A DNA stretch of 64,000 bases from Pseudonocardia sp. CNS-004 (GCA_001942185.1 MKJV01000063.1:90715-154714), one strand, 5' to 3'; counted from the stretch's first letter, positions 9,527 through 18,831 are shown. Numbers and translations: made by a program. Notes: generated by a model from the letters alone, not told the origin.

Positions 9527-11890
9527 ATGATTTCCATCGATGCGGCTCAGGCGGCCGTCGAACAGAGCCGGCGCCGGGATGGCGACCTGATGCTCACCGG
9601 CCGTGCCGAGTACCTCGACGACCTCGAGCCCGCGGGCACCCTGCACATGGTGGTCCTGCGCAGCCCCCATCCGCACGCCCGGATCAGGGCCATCGACCCC
9701 GGACGGGCCCGCCGTTGCCGCGGGGTACGCGCGGTGGTCACCGGCGCCGAGGCGCTGGAACTGGCAGGGCCGCTGCCGCACGCCTTCGACCCCACTGGTG
9801 TCGGGGGGAGGACGGCGGACTTCCGGGTGCTCGCGGTGGACGAGGTGCGTTTCGTCGGGGACCCGGTCGCGGTGGTCGTCGCCGACTCGCTCGCCGATGC
9901 CGAGGCCGCGTCGGAGGCGGTCCGGGTGGACTACGAGGTGTTGCCCGCCGTGGTCGAACTCGAACAGGCCTTGGCGGAGTCGGCGCCGCTGGTGTTCGCG
10001 GAATGGGGCGAGAACGTCCTGCTCCGGCTGCCGTACTCGGCGGGGGACGCCGAGGCGGCGTTGGCCCGATCCCCCCGTGTGCTGCAGGAGGAGTTCCGGA
10101 TCCAGCGCTACCAGGCCGCGCCGCTGGAGCCGCGTGGGTACCTCGCGGACTGGGCGGCGAGCGGCAAGCTCACGGTGCACGCCTCGACTCAGAACCCGCA
10201 CATGGTGCGCGCCAACCTGGCACGGGTCTTCGATGCGCCGGAGGCGCGGATCCGGGTCGTGGCCACCCGCCTCGGCGGTGGGTTCGGGCACAAGTTCGCC
10301 GGTTACCCCGAGGAGGTGCTGGTCTGCCTGCTGAGCAGGTTGGTCGGGCCCGGTCAAGTGGGTGGAGAGCCGGGAGGAGGCGCTGCTGGCCGGGGCGCGC
10401 GAGTTCGCGATCGAGCTCGCGGTCGGGTTCGACGACACCGGCAAGATCCTGGCCGTCAAGGGCGAGGTCGTCGGCAACGTCGGCTGCCTGTCCACCTGGT
10501 CGGGCTGGGGCATGATGTTCCCCGCCGGGATGCTCATGCCCGGCCCGTACGACGTTCCGCACTGCGCGATCAACTCGGTGGCGGTGGTCACCAACAAGGC
10601 CCCGTGGAACGGGGCCCGCGGCTTCGGCAAGGAGGCGCCGACGCTCGCGCTGGAGCGGGTGGTCGACCTGGTCGCGGAGCGCCTCGCGCTGGATCCGGTG
10701 CAGGTGCGGATGCGCAACTTCGTCCCGCCGGACGCGTTCCCGTACTGGAGCATGGCCAAGCACCTCGACAGCGGGGACTATCCGGGTGCGCTCACGAAGG
10801 CCGTGCGGCTCAGCGGCTACGACCGGCAGCGGGAGCGGCAGCGCGAGGCGCGGGCCGAGGGCAGGCTGCACGGCGTCGGGGTCGCCTTCGAGCTCAGCCG
10901 GAAGGCGCGGACTTCGCCGGGAGCTACGCCCGCGGGTTCGACACGTCCACGGTCCGGGTGAGCCCCACGGGCGGGATCACGGTGCTCACCGGCGTCACCA
11001 GTCCGGGCACCGGCAACGAGACGAGCATCGCCGCGCTGGTGGCGCGCGAGTTCGGTCTGCCGGTCGACGCGGTGGCGGTGGTGCAGGGCGACACCGACGC
11101 GTGCCCGTTCGGGTTCGGCAACTCCAGCAGCCGGAGCCTGACCGCCGGTGGTGGGGCGGCGGTGCGGGCCGCACGGAAGGTGCGGGACCGGATGGCCGCT
11201 GCGGCCGCCACGTTGCTCGGCGTCCCGGCCGACGGTCTGGTCTTCTCCGGCGGACAGATCGGATCCGACACGGTGCGGATCGGTTTCGCCGAGGTGGCCG
11301 ACCAGGTGTACCGCAACGCCTACGCCATCCCGGAGCTGGACGATCCGTTGCTCGAAGCGACCGCGGTGGTCAGGCCGCTCAACTCCCGCTACGTGCCCGA
11401 CGAGCAGGGGCGCACGTCCGGCTACCCGAACTACGCCTACTCCGCCCACGTGTGCGTGGTCGAGGTCGACGCAGAGACCGGCCGGGTCGAGCTGCTGGAC
11501 TACACCGCGGTCGACGACTGCGGCGTGCAGATCAGCCCGGCCTTCGTGGCCGGGCAGCTCTACGGCGGGATCGTGATGGGTGTGGGCGGAGCGCTGTTCG
11601 AACAACTGCCCTACGACGCGACCGGCCGGCCGCTGGCACGGACGCTCAAGCACTACCTCGTGCCCAGGGCCACCGACGTGCCGGACATCGCGCTCGGACA
11701 CCAGGTCACGCCCTCGCCCTACACCCTGCTCGGCACCAAGGGTGCCGGGGAGAGCGGGCTGAGCGGGGCCGTGGCCTGCGTGGCGAACGCCGTCAACGAT
11801 GCGCTGCGTCCACTCGGCGTGCGGGTGCACCAGATGCCGTTGAGCGCACCGCGGGTGCTGGCCGCGATCCGTTCGGGGGGTGCGGCGTGA
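9527..11890 (+). CDS. Molybdopterin-binding subunit, xanthine dehydrogenase family (frame broken)
   Basis: Large subunit of a second molybdenum hydroxylase, about 788 residues once frames are joined. It has the N-terminal ald_Xan_dh_C-type hammerhead domain (VLRSPHPHARIRAID), GGGFGHKFAGYPEE near residue 255, and the C-terminal GTKGAGESG with the base-catalyst Glu. The CO dehydrogenase active-site loop VAYRCSFR is absent (the segment reads KAPWNGARGFG), so it is not a CoxL. The substrate is probably an N-heterocycle or aldehyde. The frame breaks near 10352 (two bases short of GRPVKW) and near 10908 (one C short of LSPEGADF). The ATG at 9527 follows a weak GAGAGAAG. The stop overlaps the next gene by GTGA. 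Confidence 0.85.
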   Translation: MISIDAAQAAVEQSRRRDGDLMLTGRAEYLDDLEPAGTLHMVVLRSPHPHARIRAIDPGRARRCRGVRAVVTGAEALELAGPLPHAFDPTGVGGRTADFRVLAVDEVRFVGDPVAVVVADSLADAEAASEAVRVDYEVLPAVVELEQALAESAPLVFAEWGENVLLRLPYSAGDAEAALARSPRVLQEEFRIQRYQAAPLEPRGYLADWAASGKLTVHASTQNPHMVRANLARVFDAPEARIRVVATRLGGGFGHKFAGYPEEVLVCLLSRLVGPGQVGGEPGGGAAGRGARVRDRARGRVRRHRQDPGRQGRGRRQRRLPVHLVGLGHDVPRRDAHARPVRRSALRDQLGGGGHQQGPVERGPRLRQGGADARAGAGGRPGRGAPRAGSGAGADAQLRPAGRVPVLEHGQAPRQRGLSGCAHEGRAAQRLRPAAGAAARGAGRGQAARRRGRLRAQPEGADFAGSYARGFDTSTVRVSPTGGITVLTGVTSPGTGNETSIAALVAREFGLPVDAVAVVQGDTDACPFGFGNSSSRSLTAGGGAAVRAARKVRDRMAAAAATLLGVPADGLVFSGGQIGSDTVRIGFAEVADQVYRNAYAIPELDDPLLEATAVVRPLNSRYVPDEQGRTSGYPNYAYSAHVCVVEVDAETGRVELLDYTAVDDCGVQISPAFVAGQLYGGIVMGVGGALFEQLPYDATGRPLARTLKHYLVPRATDVPDIALGHQVTPSPYTLLGTKGAGESGLSGAVACVANAVNDALRPLGVRVHQMPLSAPRVLAAIRSGGAA

Positions 11891-12732
11891 TCCGCACAGA
11901 TCTGCGCTACCACCGTCCTGGCACGCCGCGCGAGGCCGGCGCGCTCCTCGCCGGGCACGCAGGCGACGCCGTGGTGCTCGGCGGCGGCACCGTGCTGCTG
12001 CCCATGATGGGCCGCGCCGAGATCACCGCGCGGCACGTGGTGGACCTGCGTGGCCTCGGCCTGGACGCGATCACTGAGCACGCCGGCCACGTCGAGATCG
12101 GTGCGATGGCGACCTACCGCCACCTGTACACCTCGCCCGTTCTGGCGCGCAGGGTGCCGCTGCTGTCGAGGATGGCCGTCGGGATCACCGGCGGCGAGCA
12201 GATCCGCAACCTCGGCACGATCGGCGGCTCGGCGTGTTTCGCCAACCCGTCGTCGGAGGTGCCCGCGGTGCTGGTCGCCCTCGGGGCGACCTTGCGGCTG
12301 CACGGGCCGGCGGGATACCGCGACGTCGCCGCGGCGGGCTTCTTCGGCGGCGCCTTCGCCACCGATCTCGCGGACGGCGAGTTCCTCGCCTCGCTGCTGG
12401 TTCCCCACCAGCAGGGCCGGACCGGCTACCACAAGCTGAAACTCTGCGAAGGCAGCTGGCCGATCGTGACCGCGGTGGCCACCGCCGACCCGGAGCGGGA
12501 CGGGGCCGCGGTCACGGTGGGCGCAGCGCAGGCCGTGCCGGCGCGGATCGAGCTGACCGCGCTGCTCAGCGGGGACGGTGGACTCGACCTCGGCAGCGTC
12601 GACGCACTGGTCCGCCGGCAGATCGACGATCCGTGGAGCGACGTGCTCGCGGACGGAACCTACCGCCGTGAGGTCGCCGGAGCGGTCGTCCGCCGAGCCG
12701 TCACCGACCTGTTCGAAGGGCCGAACCGATGA
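11887..12732 (+). CDS. FAD-binding subunit, xanthine dehydrogenase family
   Basis: Medium subunit of the second molybdenum hydroxylase, 281 residues in an intact frame. The FAD-binding PCMH domain shows LGGGTVLLPMM near residue 33 and IRNLGTIGGS near residue 104, and the C-terminal CO_deh_flav_C domain follows from HQQGRTGYHKLKL. Unlike paoB it lacks the 4Fe-4S cysteine insert. It starts at GTG 11887 overlapping the large-subunit stop and ends overlapping the 2Fe-2S gene by ATGA, so all three subunits are translationally coupled in the order Mo, FAD, 2Fe-2S. Confidence 0.9.
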   Translation: MIRTDLRYHRPGTPREAGALLAGHAGDAVVLGGGTVLLPMMGRAEITARHVVDLRGLGLDAITEHAGHVEIGAMATYRHLYTSPVLARRVPLLSRMAVGITGGEQIRNLGTIGGSACFANPSSEVPAVLVALGATLRLHGPAGYRDVAAAGFFGGAFATDLADGEFLASLLVPHQQGRTGYHKLKLCEGSWPIVTAVATADPERDGAAVTVGAAQAVPARIELTALLSGDGGLDLGSVDALVRRQIDDPWSDVLADGTYRREVAGAVVRRAVTDLFEGPNR

Positions 12733-13232
12733 CCGAACGCGAACCACTCGAACCGCCGCCCGGCCGTGCGATCAGCCTGCGTGTCAACGGAATCGTGCAC
12801 ACCATCCCTATCGAGGACCGGGACCTGTTGGTCGACGTGATCCGGCGACGGATGGCGATGACCGGAACCCACGCCGGCTGCTACAACGGCGACTGCGGCG
12901 CGTGCACCGTGGCCGTGAACGGCGCGATCGTGAAGTCCTGCCTGGTCCTCGCGGCCGGCGCCGACGGTGCGGAGATCACCACGATCGAGGGCTTCGCACG
13001 CGATGCGGAACTCGACCCGATCCAGGAGGCCTTCTGGGCCGAAGACGGATTCCAATGCGGCTTCTGCCTGCCCGGGCAGCTATTCGCCACCCGCGACCTG
13101 CTGGACCGCGACCCCGATCCGGACGAACGCGCGATCCGCGGCGCGCTGAGCGGCAACATCTGCCGCTGCACCGGATACGTCACCGCGGTCAGAGCCGTCC
13201 GAGCAGCAGCGAGCAAACGCCGCAGGGCGTGA
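12729..13232 (+). CDS. [2Fe-2S] subunit, xanthine dehydrogenase family
   Basis: Small subunit of the second molybdenum hydroxylase, 167 residues, intact. The first cluster is bound by GCYNGDCGACTV and KSC, the second by QCGFCLPGQ and ICRCTGY. There is no signal peptide, so this enzyme should be cytoplasmic, in contrast to the Tat-marked paoA. It is the last gene of the three-gene operon. Confidence 0.92.
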   Translation: MTEREPLEPPPGRAISLRVNGIVHTIPIEDRDLLVDVIRRRMAMTGTHAGCYNGDCGACTVAVNGAIVKSCLVLAAGADGAEITTIEGFARDAELDPIQEAFWAEDGFQCGFCLPGQLFATRDLLDRDPDPDERAIRGALSGNICRCTGYVTAVRAVRAAASKRRRA

Positions 13233-13248
13233 TACATCGGCCTTCGCC

Positions 13249-13410
13249 GTGAAAGCGCCGCCATCATCGAACACCGGAATCCGACTGGTGATCGACCGCG
13301 TGACCCGTATCGACCTCGAGAAGCGGCAGGTCGAACTGGCGTGCGAGGCCGCACCTGTCGACTACGACACGCTGGTCTACGCGCTGGGCAGCCACGCAGA
13401 CCTGGACTGC
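13249..13410 (+). pseudogene. Relic of an FAD-dependent NADH dehydrogenase-type oxidoreductase
   Basis: About 50 residues (GIRLVIDRVTRIDLEKRQVEL, then VDYDTLVYALGS) match the middle of NDH-2-type pyridine-nucleotide disulfide oxidoreductases, the segment just before the second Rossmann fold. Nothing of the FAD-binding N-terminus or of the rest is present. The fragment runs straight into a LacI fragment in another frame. Confidence 0.6.
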
Positions 13411-13715
13411 CGAGCGTGCTCGACCGCCACCCGGACGCCGACGCCATGGTCTTCGCCAGCGACGTGTTCTCCTCGGGCGCCCTGCTCGCCTGTACCCGCC
13501 GCGGGATCCCGGTGCCCGACCGGCTCGCGATCACCGGGTTCGGCGACTCCGACATCGCCGCCCACCTCGTGCCGTCCCTGACCACGGTGGCCGTGCCGAC
13601 CAAGAAGATCGGCGCCCTCGCCGGCAGCCTGCTGCTGGAGCGCATGCAGCGGCGTCCCGTCACCGAGAAGGTCCGCGACGTCGGGTTCCGGCTGGTGCCG
13701 CGCGAAAGTTCCTGA
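13404..13715 (+). pseudogene. C-terminal fragment of a LacI-family regulator
   Basis: About 100 residues from LPSVLDRHPDADAMVFASD through RLAITGFGDSDIA to a stop match the C-terminal half of the LacI/GalR periplasmic-binding-like effector domain, closest to GntR-type gluconate repressors. The helix-turn-helix and the first half of the effector domain are missing; the sequence before it belongs to an unrelated oxidoreductase. It is a non-functional remnant. Confidence 0.7.
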
Positions 13716-13800
13716 ACTCATCGGAACAACCGGACGGACCCGATGAGTTCGTGGCCCGCGGCCGGTCCAAGCTCGTGACACCCAGGGAAAGGACGCCGCC

Positions 13801-14406
13801 ATGTCAGAGCTCCTCGTCGACTTCATCACCTCCCTCGACGGCTACGCATCGGGAGAGGGATGGCCCGGGTTCTGGGGCCTCGAGGGCCCGGAGTACCTCG
13901 CATGGCTCGGCGAGCAGCCCGAGGTCACCTACCTCATGGGGGCCAACACCTACCGGCAGATGTCGGGCTTCGCCGCCGGCGAGGTCCCGAATGGCCACGA
14001 CGAGTTCAGGGCCGAGGAACAGGCGTCCGTCGACGAGCTCACGCAAGCCACCAAGGTGGTGTTCTCCTCCACGCTCGAGGAGCCACTGGCGTGGGCCAAT
14101 TCCACGCTCGTCCGCGGCGACGCCGTCGAGGCGGTCCGCGCCATGAAGGAGAACGACTCGGGGCTCCTCAGCACGATCGGCAGCCTCAGCCTGTGCCGGT
14201 CCCTGCTCCGAGCCGGACTCGTCGACCGCTTCCGGGTCGGGATGTTCCCGGTGATCACCGGGGCCACGGGCGCAGAACGCATCTACGACGGCTACCCGGA
14301 CGTCGCCCTCGAGATGATCGAGCACCGCACCTTCGACGGCCGCATCCAGATGGTCGAGTACACGCCACGCGTGCTCGAGCACCCGCCGCTCGGCGCCCCT
14401 GCGTGA
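13801..14406 (+). CDS. Dihydrofolate reductase-fold (RibD C-terminal family) protein
   Basis: Protein of 201 residues in the RibD_C/DHFR-like superfamily. The N-terminal LLVDFITSLDGYASGEGWPGFWG is the family signature; the middle has MGANTYRQMSGF and the later part STIGSLSLCRSLLRAGLVD. Such small proteins are numerous in actinomycetes and probably use NADPH; the true substrate is unknown and DHFR or riboflavin activity should not be assumed. It starts at ATG 13801 after a purine-rich AAAGGA. The frame is intact and it stops 6 bases from an opposing relic. Confidence 0.85.
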   Translation: MSELLVDFITSLDGYASGEGWPGFWGLEGPEYLAWLGEQPEVTYLMGANTYRQMSGFAAGEVPNGHDEFRAEEQASVDELTQATKVVFSSTLEEPLAWANSTLVRGDAVEAVRAMKENDSGLLSTIGSLSLCRSLLRAGLVDRFRVGMFPVITGATGAERIYDGYPDVALEMIEHRTFDGRIQMVEYTPRVLEHPPLGAPA

Positions 14407-14412
14407 CCAGGG

Positions 14413-14700
14413 CTAGCTCGGACGCGGTCCGGGCTCGTCGATCGGGCTGAAGATCAGTTGCAGGCAGCCGCCGCCGTACACGCGCTCGACGTGCATCCCG
14501 TACACCGCGCGCACCGCATCGATGGTGAGGACCTGCTCCGGCGATCCGGTGCCGACGACCCGGCCCCGGTCGAGCAGGACGAGTGCGTCGCAGTAGCGCG
14601 CGGCGAGGTTGAGGTCGTGCAGGACGACCACGGTGGTGACCGGCAGCCGGCGGACCAGGCGCAGGATCTCGTGCTGGTAGCGGATGACCGGTTCGAGCAG
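14413..14700 (-). pseudogene. C-terminal fragment of an iron-siderophore-type ABC ATPase
   Basis: About 95 residues match the end of FecE/FhuC-type ATP-binding subunits: the H-loop context TVVVLHDLNLAARYCDALVLLDRGRVV, then GTGSPEQVLT and AVYGMHVERV. Walker A, the Q-loop, the signature motif and Walker B are all missing. Upstream the same frame continues into a fragment of a different family (14701-14871), so this is a deletion relic. Confidence 0.75.
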
Positions 14701-14871
14701 GGTGACGACCCGCGGCCTGGCATAACAATCCTCACTGACCCGCAGGTACTCCTGGAAATAGTCCCTCTGCAGGACGACGTCGCGGTGCTCAACGAGGTCA
14801 CGCCATCGCTCCCACAACACGAAGACGGTGGGGTCGACGACCATCCGGCCGACGTCCAGGTGGAGGCACAC
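14701..14871 (-). pseudogene. Fragment resembling an antibiotic biosynthesis monooxygenase (ABM) domain
   Basis: About 47 residues (VVDPTVFVLWERWRDL, then QRDYFQEYLRVSEDCYARP) resemble the C-terminal half of ABM/quinol-monooxygenase-type ferredoxin-like domains. There is no N-terminal half and no plausible start of its own. It is fused in frame to the ABC ATPase fragment that follows, so a large deletion has joined two unrelated genes. Confidence 0.5.
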
Positions 14872-14991
14872 GTCCTCAGCCTGGAGCCGTCACCCGCACA
14901 CACGGCGCCGCCTTCGCAGCGCGCCGGGCGAGCCGGGTCGCCGCCGCAGCCCGCTCATCAAGGGTGCGCGCCCCGGCCAGCAGCACCCGCT

Positions 14992-15624
14992 TCAGGTGCG
15001 GTGCACGGCGAGGGACCGGCGCCAGTGTTCGGAGACGACCCGCCGCAGGCGACCGGTGTCGACGGCACGGGGGTCGAGCAGGTACTGCAGCCCGATTCCG
15101 CGGAGCTGACCGACGACGGCCACGGCGACGTCGTCGGAGCAGGTGTCCGGGTGCACGGTTCCCTCGGTGATGCCGACGGCGATGTCGTCGCGTATGTCCG
15201 CACGGAACGCCTCGTCGCGCTCGCGGAAGATCGGGGCGAGTTCGGGAGCCGTCGCCGCCTCCGCCCACAGCAGCAGGAACGCCCGGTTCATCACCCCGAT
15301 CCCGTCGAGGGCGCCGATGTAGCCGTCGATGAGCCGGAGCACGCGTTCCGGGCCGGGTGGCTCGTCGGCGAGCCCGGGGACGAATCCGGCCTGCGTGGCA
15401 CGGGCGAGGGCTTCGAGCATCGCCTTCTTCGTCCCGAACTGGTGGGTGACGATCCCGCGGCTGTAGCCGGCGCGTTCGCCGATCCTGGCCAGGGTCACCG
15501 ACCGCACACCGTCCTGCACGACGAGCTCGGCGGCCGCGGTGAGGAGCGCGACCTCGGTCCTCTCCCGGCGTTCCTGCTGGGTGCGCCGCGCACTGCGTGA
15601 GCGGGCCGGCGGGTTCGCGACCAT
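14992..15624 (-). CDS. TetR-family transcriptional regulator
   Basis: Repressor of 210 residues, intact. The helix-turn-helix is LARIGERAGYSRGIVTHQFGTKKAMLEALA, after an arginine-rich leader. The ATG at 15624 is chosen because upstream sequence in frame is not family-like; no strong ribosome-binding site is visible. The neighbours are relics on one side and a palindromic repeat on the other, so its target is not evident. Confidence 0.85.
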   Translation of the reverse strand: MVANPPARSRSARRTQQERRERTEVALLTAAAELVVQDGVRSVTLARIGERAGYSRGIVTHQFGTKKAMLEALARATQAGFVPGLADEPPGPERVLRLIDGYIGALDGIGVMNRAFLLLWAEAATAPELAPIFRERDEAFRADIRDDIAVGITEGTVHPDTCSDDVAVAVVGQLRGIGLQYLLDPRAVDTGRLRRVVSEHWRRSLAVHRT

Positions 15625-15822
15625 GTCGGGCACGGTAGCAACCGGTTGCGAGCCGGACAGCAAGCGTCAAGCCCGCCGTGCGGGTCGCGCCTTCGGTCGC
15701 GACCTGACGACGGTGGCGACGTCGGGCGCCTGGGGCCCAGCGAACAGCGCCAAGAACGCGTCCTGCAACGCTGCAGGACCGGACCGCTCGTCTACCCGCA
15801 GCGATCCCCGTCGCGCTCACAT

Positions 15823-15879
15823 GACCAAGGGCAGATGGTCGCTATTGAAGATCGACAAGCCACCATCTGCCCTTGATCA
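15823..15879. repeat. Dispersed palindromic repeat, copy 1
   Basis: A 14-base perfect inverted repeat (arms 15826-15839 and 15862-15875, CAAGGGCAGATGGT and its complement) with a 22-base loop. The arms and loop resemble the element at 24996-25051: both contain GATGGTCGCT, TTG and AGATC in the same order and both end TTGATCACC. It lies between the starts/ends of a TetR gene and an NmrA-like gene. Two copies within 9 kb suggest a dispersed REP/MITE-like family; it could also terminate transcription. Confidence 0.75.
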
Positions 15880-15932
15880 CCGAACACCCACCGAACCGAA
15901 CCCGCCGGCCCCGGCGAGCTCACCGCGGGCTG

Positions 15933-16679
15933 TCACCTCTTCTGCCGGGCGAGCCACTCGCCGAGGGTGATCTCCCCGAGCTGGGCGTCCGGCCCCGGCA
16001 GCAGCGTCCGCTCGCCGATCCGCGCGCCGGAGTACGTGGCCTGCTCGTCGGTGACCACCTTCCGGGGGTCGCCGTTGCCCGCGAGGGCCTTGCGCACCAG
16101 CTCGTCCAGCCGGAGCTCCTCGGGGCCGCCGATCTCACGGATCCCGTTCAGCGGCTCCCCCACCGTCACGCGACCGACCCCAGCAGCGACGTCGTCGGCC
16201 GCCATCGGCTGGAACAGCACCGGCGGGAGGTGGACCTCACCGTCCACCATGCTGAGGTCCGCGATGCCCTTGACGAACTCGAAGAACTGGGTGGCGTGCA
16301 CGATCGAGTACGGCCGGTCCGCCTCTCGGATCAGCCGCTCCTGCTCGATCTTCGCCCGGAAGTAGCCCGAACCCGCCAGCCGGTCGGTGCCCACCACCGA
16401 CAGCGCCACGTAGTGCCCGACCCCCGCCTTCTCCGCGTACTCCAGCAGGTTCGTGGTGGAGGTCCGGAAGAACTCGAGCACCACGTCGTCCGCGAACGAC
16501 GGCGAGTTGGACACGTCCACCACCGCCGCCCCGTCCAGCACGTCCGCGAGTCCCTCGCCGGTGAGGGTGTTCACGCCGGTGTTCGGGGCGGCGGCCACCG
16601 CTTCGTGACCGTGCTCGCCCAGCTCGGCCACCAGCTTCGACCCGATCAGACCGGTCCCACCGATCACAACGACCTTCAC
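15933..16679 (-). CDS. NmrA-like/atypical SDR NAD(P)-binding protein
   Basis: Atypical short-chain dehydrogenase of 248 residues. The N-terminal dinucleotide motif is VIGGTGLIGSKLVAEL; further conserved parts are HYVALSVVGTDRL and YFRAKIEQERLI. The catalytic tyrosine position of classical SDRs is not conserved, as in NmrA-like sensors and quinone reductases. The start is GTG 16679, with GGAG five bases upstream; in-frame sequence further upstream is not family-like. The divergent neighbour is only a cupin relic. Confidence 0.87.
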   Translation of the reverse strand: MKVVVIGGTGLIGSKLVAELGEHGHEAVAAAPNTGVNTLTGEGLADVLDGAAVVDVSNSPSFADDVVLEFFRTSTTNLLEYAEKAGVGHYVALSVVGTDRLAGSGYFRAKIEQERLIREADRPYSIVHATQFFEFVKGIADLSMVDGEVHLPPVLFQPMAADDVAAGVGRVTVGEPLNGIREIGGPEELRLDELVRKALAGNGDPRKVVTDEQATYSGARIGERTLLPGPDAQLGEITLGEWLARQKR

Positions 16680-16757
16680 GACATCTCCATTCGTCCGACC
16701 GCCCACGGTCGGCGGGCGGCGTCGGCAGCAAGGACAGGGAAGCCCGCGGATATGTGA

Positions 16758-16973
16758 CGGGCCCGCCGTCGTGGCCGCATCCGGCTCACCGCAGGCACGC
16801 AGACAGTGGAGGCCGGCACGTCCGACCTCCTCACCGTCCCCGCCACCGCGCACACGCTCGCCGCGGTCGAGGACTCCGCGCTCCTGTTCACCGTGTCGGT
16901 CGTGCTCGGAGCACCCCGCGCCGTCCCGTCAGGGGCCGGCCCGGCCTACTCGTGGCAGGAGGACTGGGCGTAG
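16758..16973 (+). pseudogene. C-terminal fragment of a cupin-domain protein
   Basis: The open frame has no good start codon but reads GRIRLTAGTQTVEAGTSDLLTVPATAHTLAAVED and SALLFTVS, the second cupin motif and closing strands of a small single-domain cupin. The first cupin motif with the metal ligands is absent. It is a truncated remnant immediately upstream of the divergent NmrA-like gene. Confidence 0.55.
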
Positions 16974-17820
16974 GGATGGAGCCACGGCGGATCTCCGTCC
17001 GGGCCCGGATGACGGTGCGCGCCGTCGACGGTCGCACCGGGCGTCGACCCAGCTCGAGGTGCGGTTCGACCTGACGCTCGATCGACCCACCCTTGTCGGG
17101 CACCCCGGCTCGATCAGCTCGACGGGCTGGGACCCGGCACCGGGCTTCGCGTGTCGCCCGCACCTGACCGGCAGGTCGCGCATGCAGCTGGGGAGTCGCC
17201 CGCTCGTGCCGGTAACGCGCCGTGGAACCGCGGATCCGGCGTTGCACACACGATCAGGCCATTGAGCTATGTCACACCCCGTGCCAACCTCGTATCGGGT
17301 CCGAACATCCTTCGAGGCGCCCGCCTCGGACGTTCGATCAGCGGGGGGAATCGGTGGCAGGTCGCGACAGCGCCACTGCTTCGGATTCGTATTCCTCATC
17401 GTACGAGCGGTGGACCAGCGGGTTCGGGGGCATTGGCGCCGCTTCGTGGAGGCTCGACCGGCGAGAGAGCGGCCTCTGGCAGACCGTGGCCATTCCGGAG
17501 CAGACAAAAGGCACGAGCACTACTTCCGAACGAAGCCGTCAAATCGCACGTCGGCGCGATCCGCCGCCCTGTCAAGATCATCGGCCGGGTTGCGGCCGCT
17601 CCGGGTCCTGCGCCGCGCACTGTTCGAAAACCGCGCCCTCTTCACGACACGCCGGCGCACCGACGCCGACGAGCCCGACAGCTTCGGAGTCGTAACCTCA
17701 CATCGACCGCCAACGAGAGGATCTTTTCAGCTATTCATTTCACCCCGCTCGGGGTACGCCACCGCACTCCGCAGTAACGGCGCGTACAGGCAGCGGGCGA
17801 TAAGGCGCGGGGGGATCATT
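16974..17820. other. Long non-coding stretch before the formyltransferase operon
   Basis: About 850 bases without a recognisable gene. An open frame in phase with the downstream monooxygenase extends back to 17269, but its translation is low-complexity, arginine-rich and unlike any flavin monooxygenase leader, so I do not include it. The part from about 17690 to 17760 is less GC-rich than its surroundings and is the most likely place for the operon promoter. No clear sigma-70 boxes, operators or hairpins stand out. Confidence 0.5.
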
Positions 17821-18831
17821 GTGCGGATCTACACGACGTGTCCACCGTCGACGGCGATGGACCGCCCCGATTACGTCTCCACGGTGCGTGACGTCGCTCG
17901 GTGGAGCGATCGCGCAGGATTTGCCGGGATTCTCGTCTACACCGACAACAGCCTGGTCGATCCGTGGCTCGTCTCCCAGATAATCGTCGAGAACACCGAG
18001 CACCTGTGCCCGCTGGTCGCGGTGCAGCCCGTGTACGCGCATCCCTACACGGTCGCGAAGCTGGTCGCGTCGCTCGCCCATCTCCACGGTCGACGGGTGC
18101 ACCTGAACATGGTGGCGGGTGGGTTCCGAAACGATCTCCTGGCCCTCGACGACGACACGGAGCACGACGAGCGCTACCGGCGGCTCGTCGAGTACACGCA
18201 GATCGTCATGGCGCTCCTGCGTGCCGAGACGGCGGTGACGATGGAGGGGCGGTACTACTCGGTCACGGGGCTGCGGATGCGGCCGAAGCTCCCGGCGCAC
18301 CTCCTGCCGGACGTTCTCGTGTCCGGCTCGTCGCCGGCGGGCCGGGACGCGGCCCGGGACCTCGGTGCCACCGCTGTCAAGTACCCCCAGCCTCCGGGTG
18401 AGGAGGCCGCGTGGACGGGGAACGGGCTCGCCGGCGGGTTCGGCATCCGGGTCGGCATCGTGGCACGGGACACCGCCGAGGAGGCATGGCGGGTCGCGCG
18501 CGCACGCTTCCCGGAGGACCGGCGCGGCCAGGTCACCCATCGCCTCGCCGTCGCGGTCTCCGACTCGCACTGGCACGGCCAGCTGTCGGACGAGCGAGAC
18601 CGGTCCGGCGATCTCGACGGTGAGCCCGACCCCTACTGGTTGGGGCCGTTCCAGAACTACAAGACGTTCTGCCCCTACCTCGTCGGCAGTTACGACCGGG
18701 TCGCGCGGATGCTGAGCCACTACATCGATCTCGGCACGACGACCGTCATCCTCGACGTCCCGCAGTGCGAAGAGGATCTCGCCCACACCGAGGTCGTCCT
18801 CGCCAAGACCCACGAGATGGTCACGCCATGA
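17821..18831 (+). CDS. Luciferase-like (LLM class) flavin-dependent monooxygenase
   Basis: FMN-dependent two-component monooxygenase of 336 residues. Family features are RAGFAGILVYTDN near residue 40, RRVHLNMVAGGFRNDL near residue 95, the LVSGSSPAGRDAA phosphate-binding region near residue 165, and the HTEVVL end. The overall form is closest to alkanesulfonate monooxygenase-like enzymes. It starts at GTG 17821 with a GGGGG run at the right distance. It is the first gene of a five-gene operon in which every junction is a four-base ATGA or GTGA overlap. In this setting it may hydroxylate or oxidatively cleave a carrier-bound amino acid; no flavin reductase gene is adjacent. The frame is intact. 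Confidence 0.88.
   Translation: MRIYTTCPPSTAMDRPDYVSTVRDVARWSDRAGFAGILVYTDNSLVDPWLVSQIIVENTEHLCPLVAVQPVYAHPYTVAKLVASLAHLHGRRVHLNMVAGGFRNDLLALDDDTEHDERYRRLVEYTQIVMALLRAETAVTMEGRYYSVTGLRMRPKLPAHLLPDVLVSGSSPAGRDAARDLGATAVKYPQPPGEEAAWTGNGLAGGFGIRVGIVARDTAEEAWRVARARFPEDRRGQVTHRLAVAVSDSHWHGQLSDERDRSGDLDGEPDPYWLGPFQNYKTFCPYLVGSYDRVARMLSHYIDLGTTTVILDVPQCEEDLAHTEVVLAKTHEMVTP

Noticed and set aside
9527..13232. Carbon monoxide dehydrogenase (coxMSL)
   Set aside because: The gene order is Mo, FAD, 2Fe-2S, and the large subunit lacks the VAYRCSFR active-site loop.
17269..17820. N-terminal extension of the flavin monooxygenase by about 180 codons
   Set aside because: The extension is low-complexity and unrelated to flavin monooxygenases; GTG 17821 has a ribosome-binding site and gives the family N-terminus.
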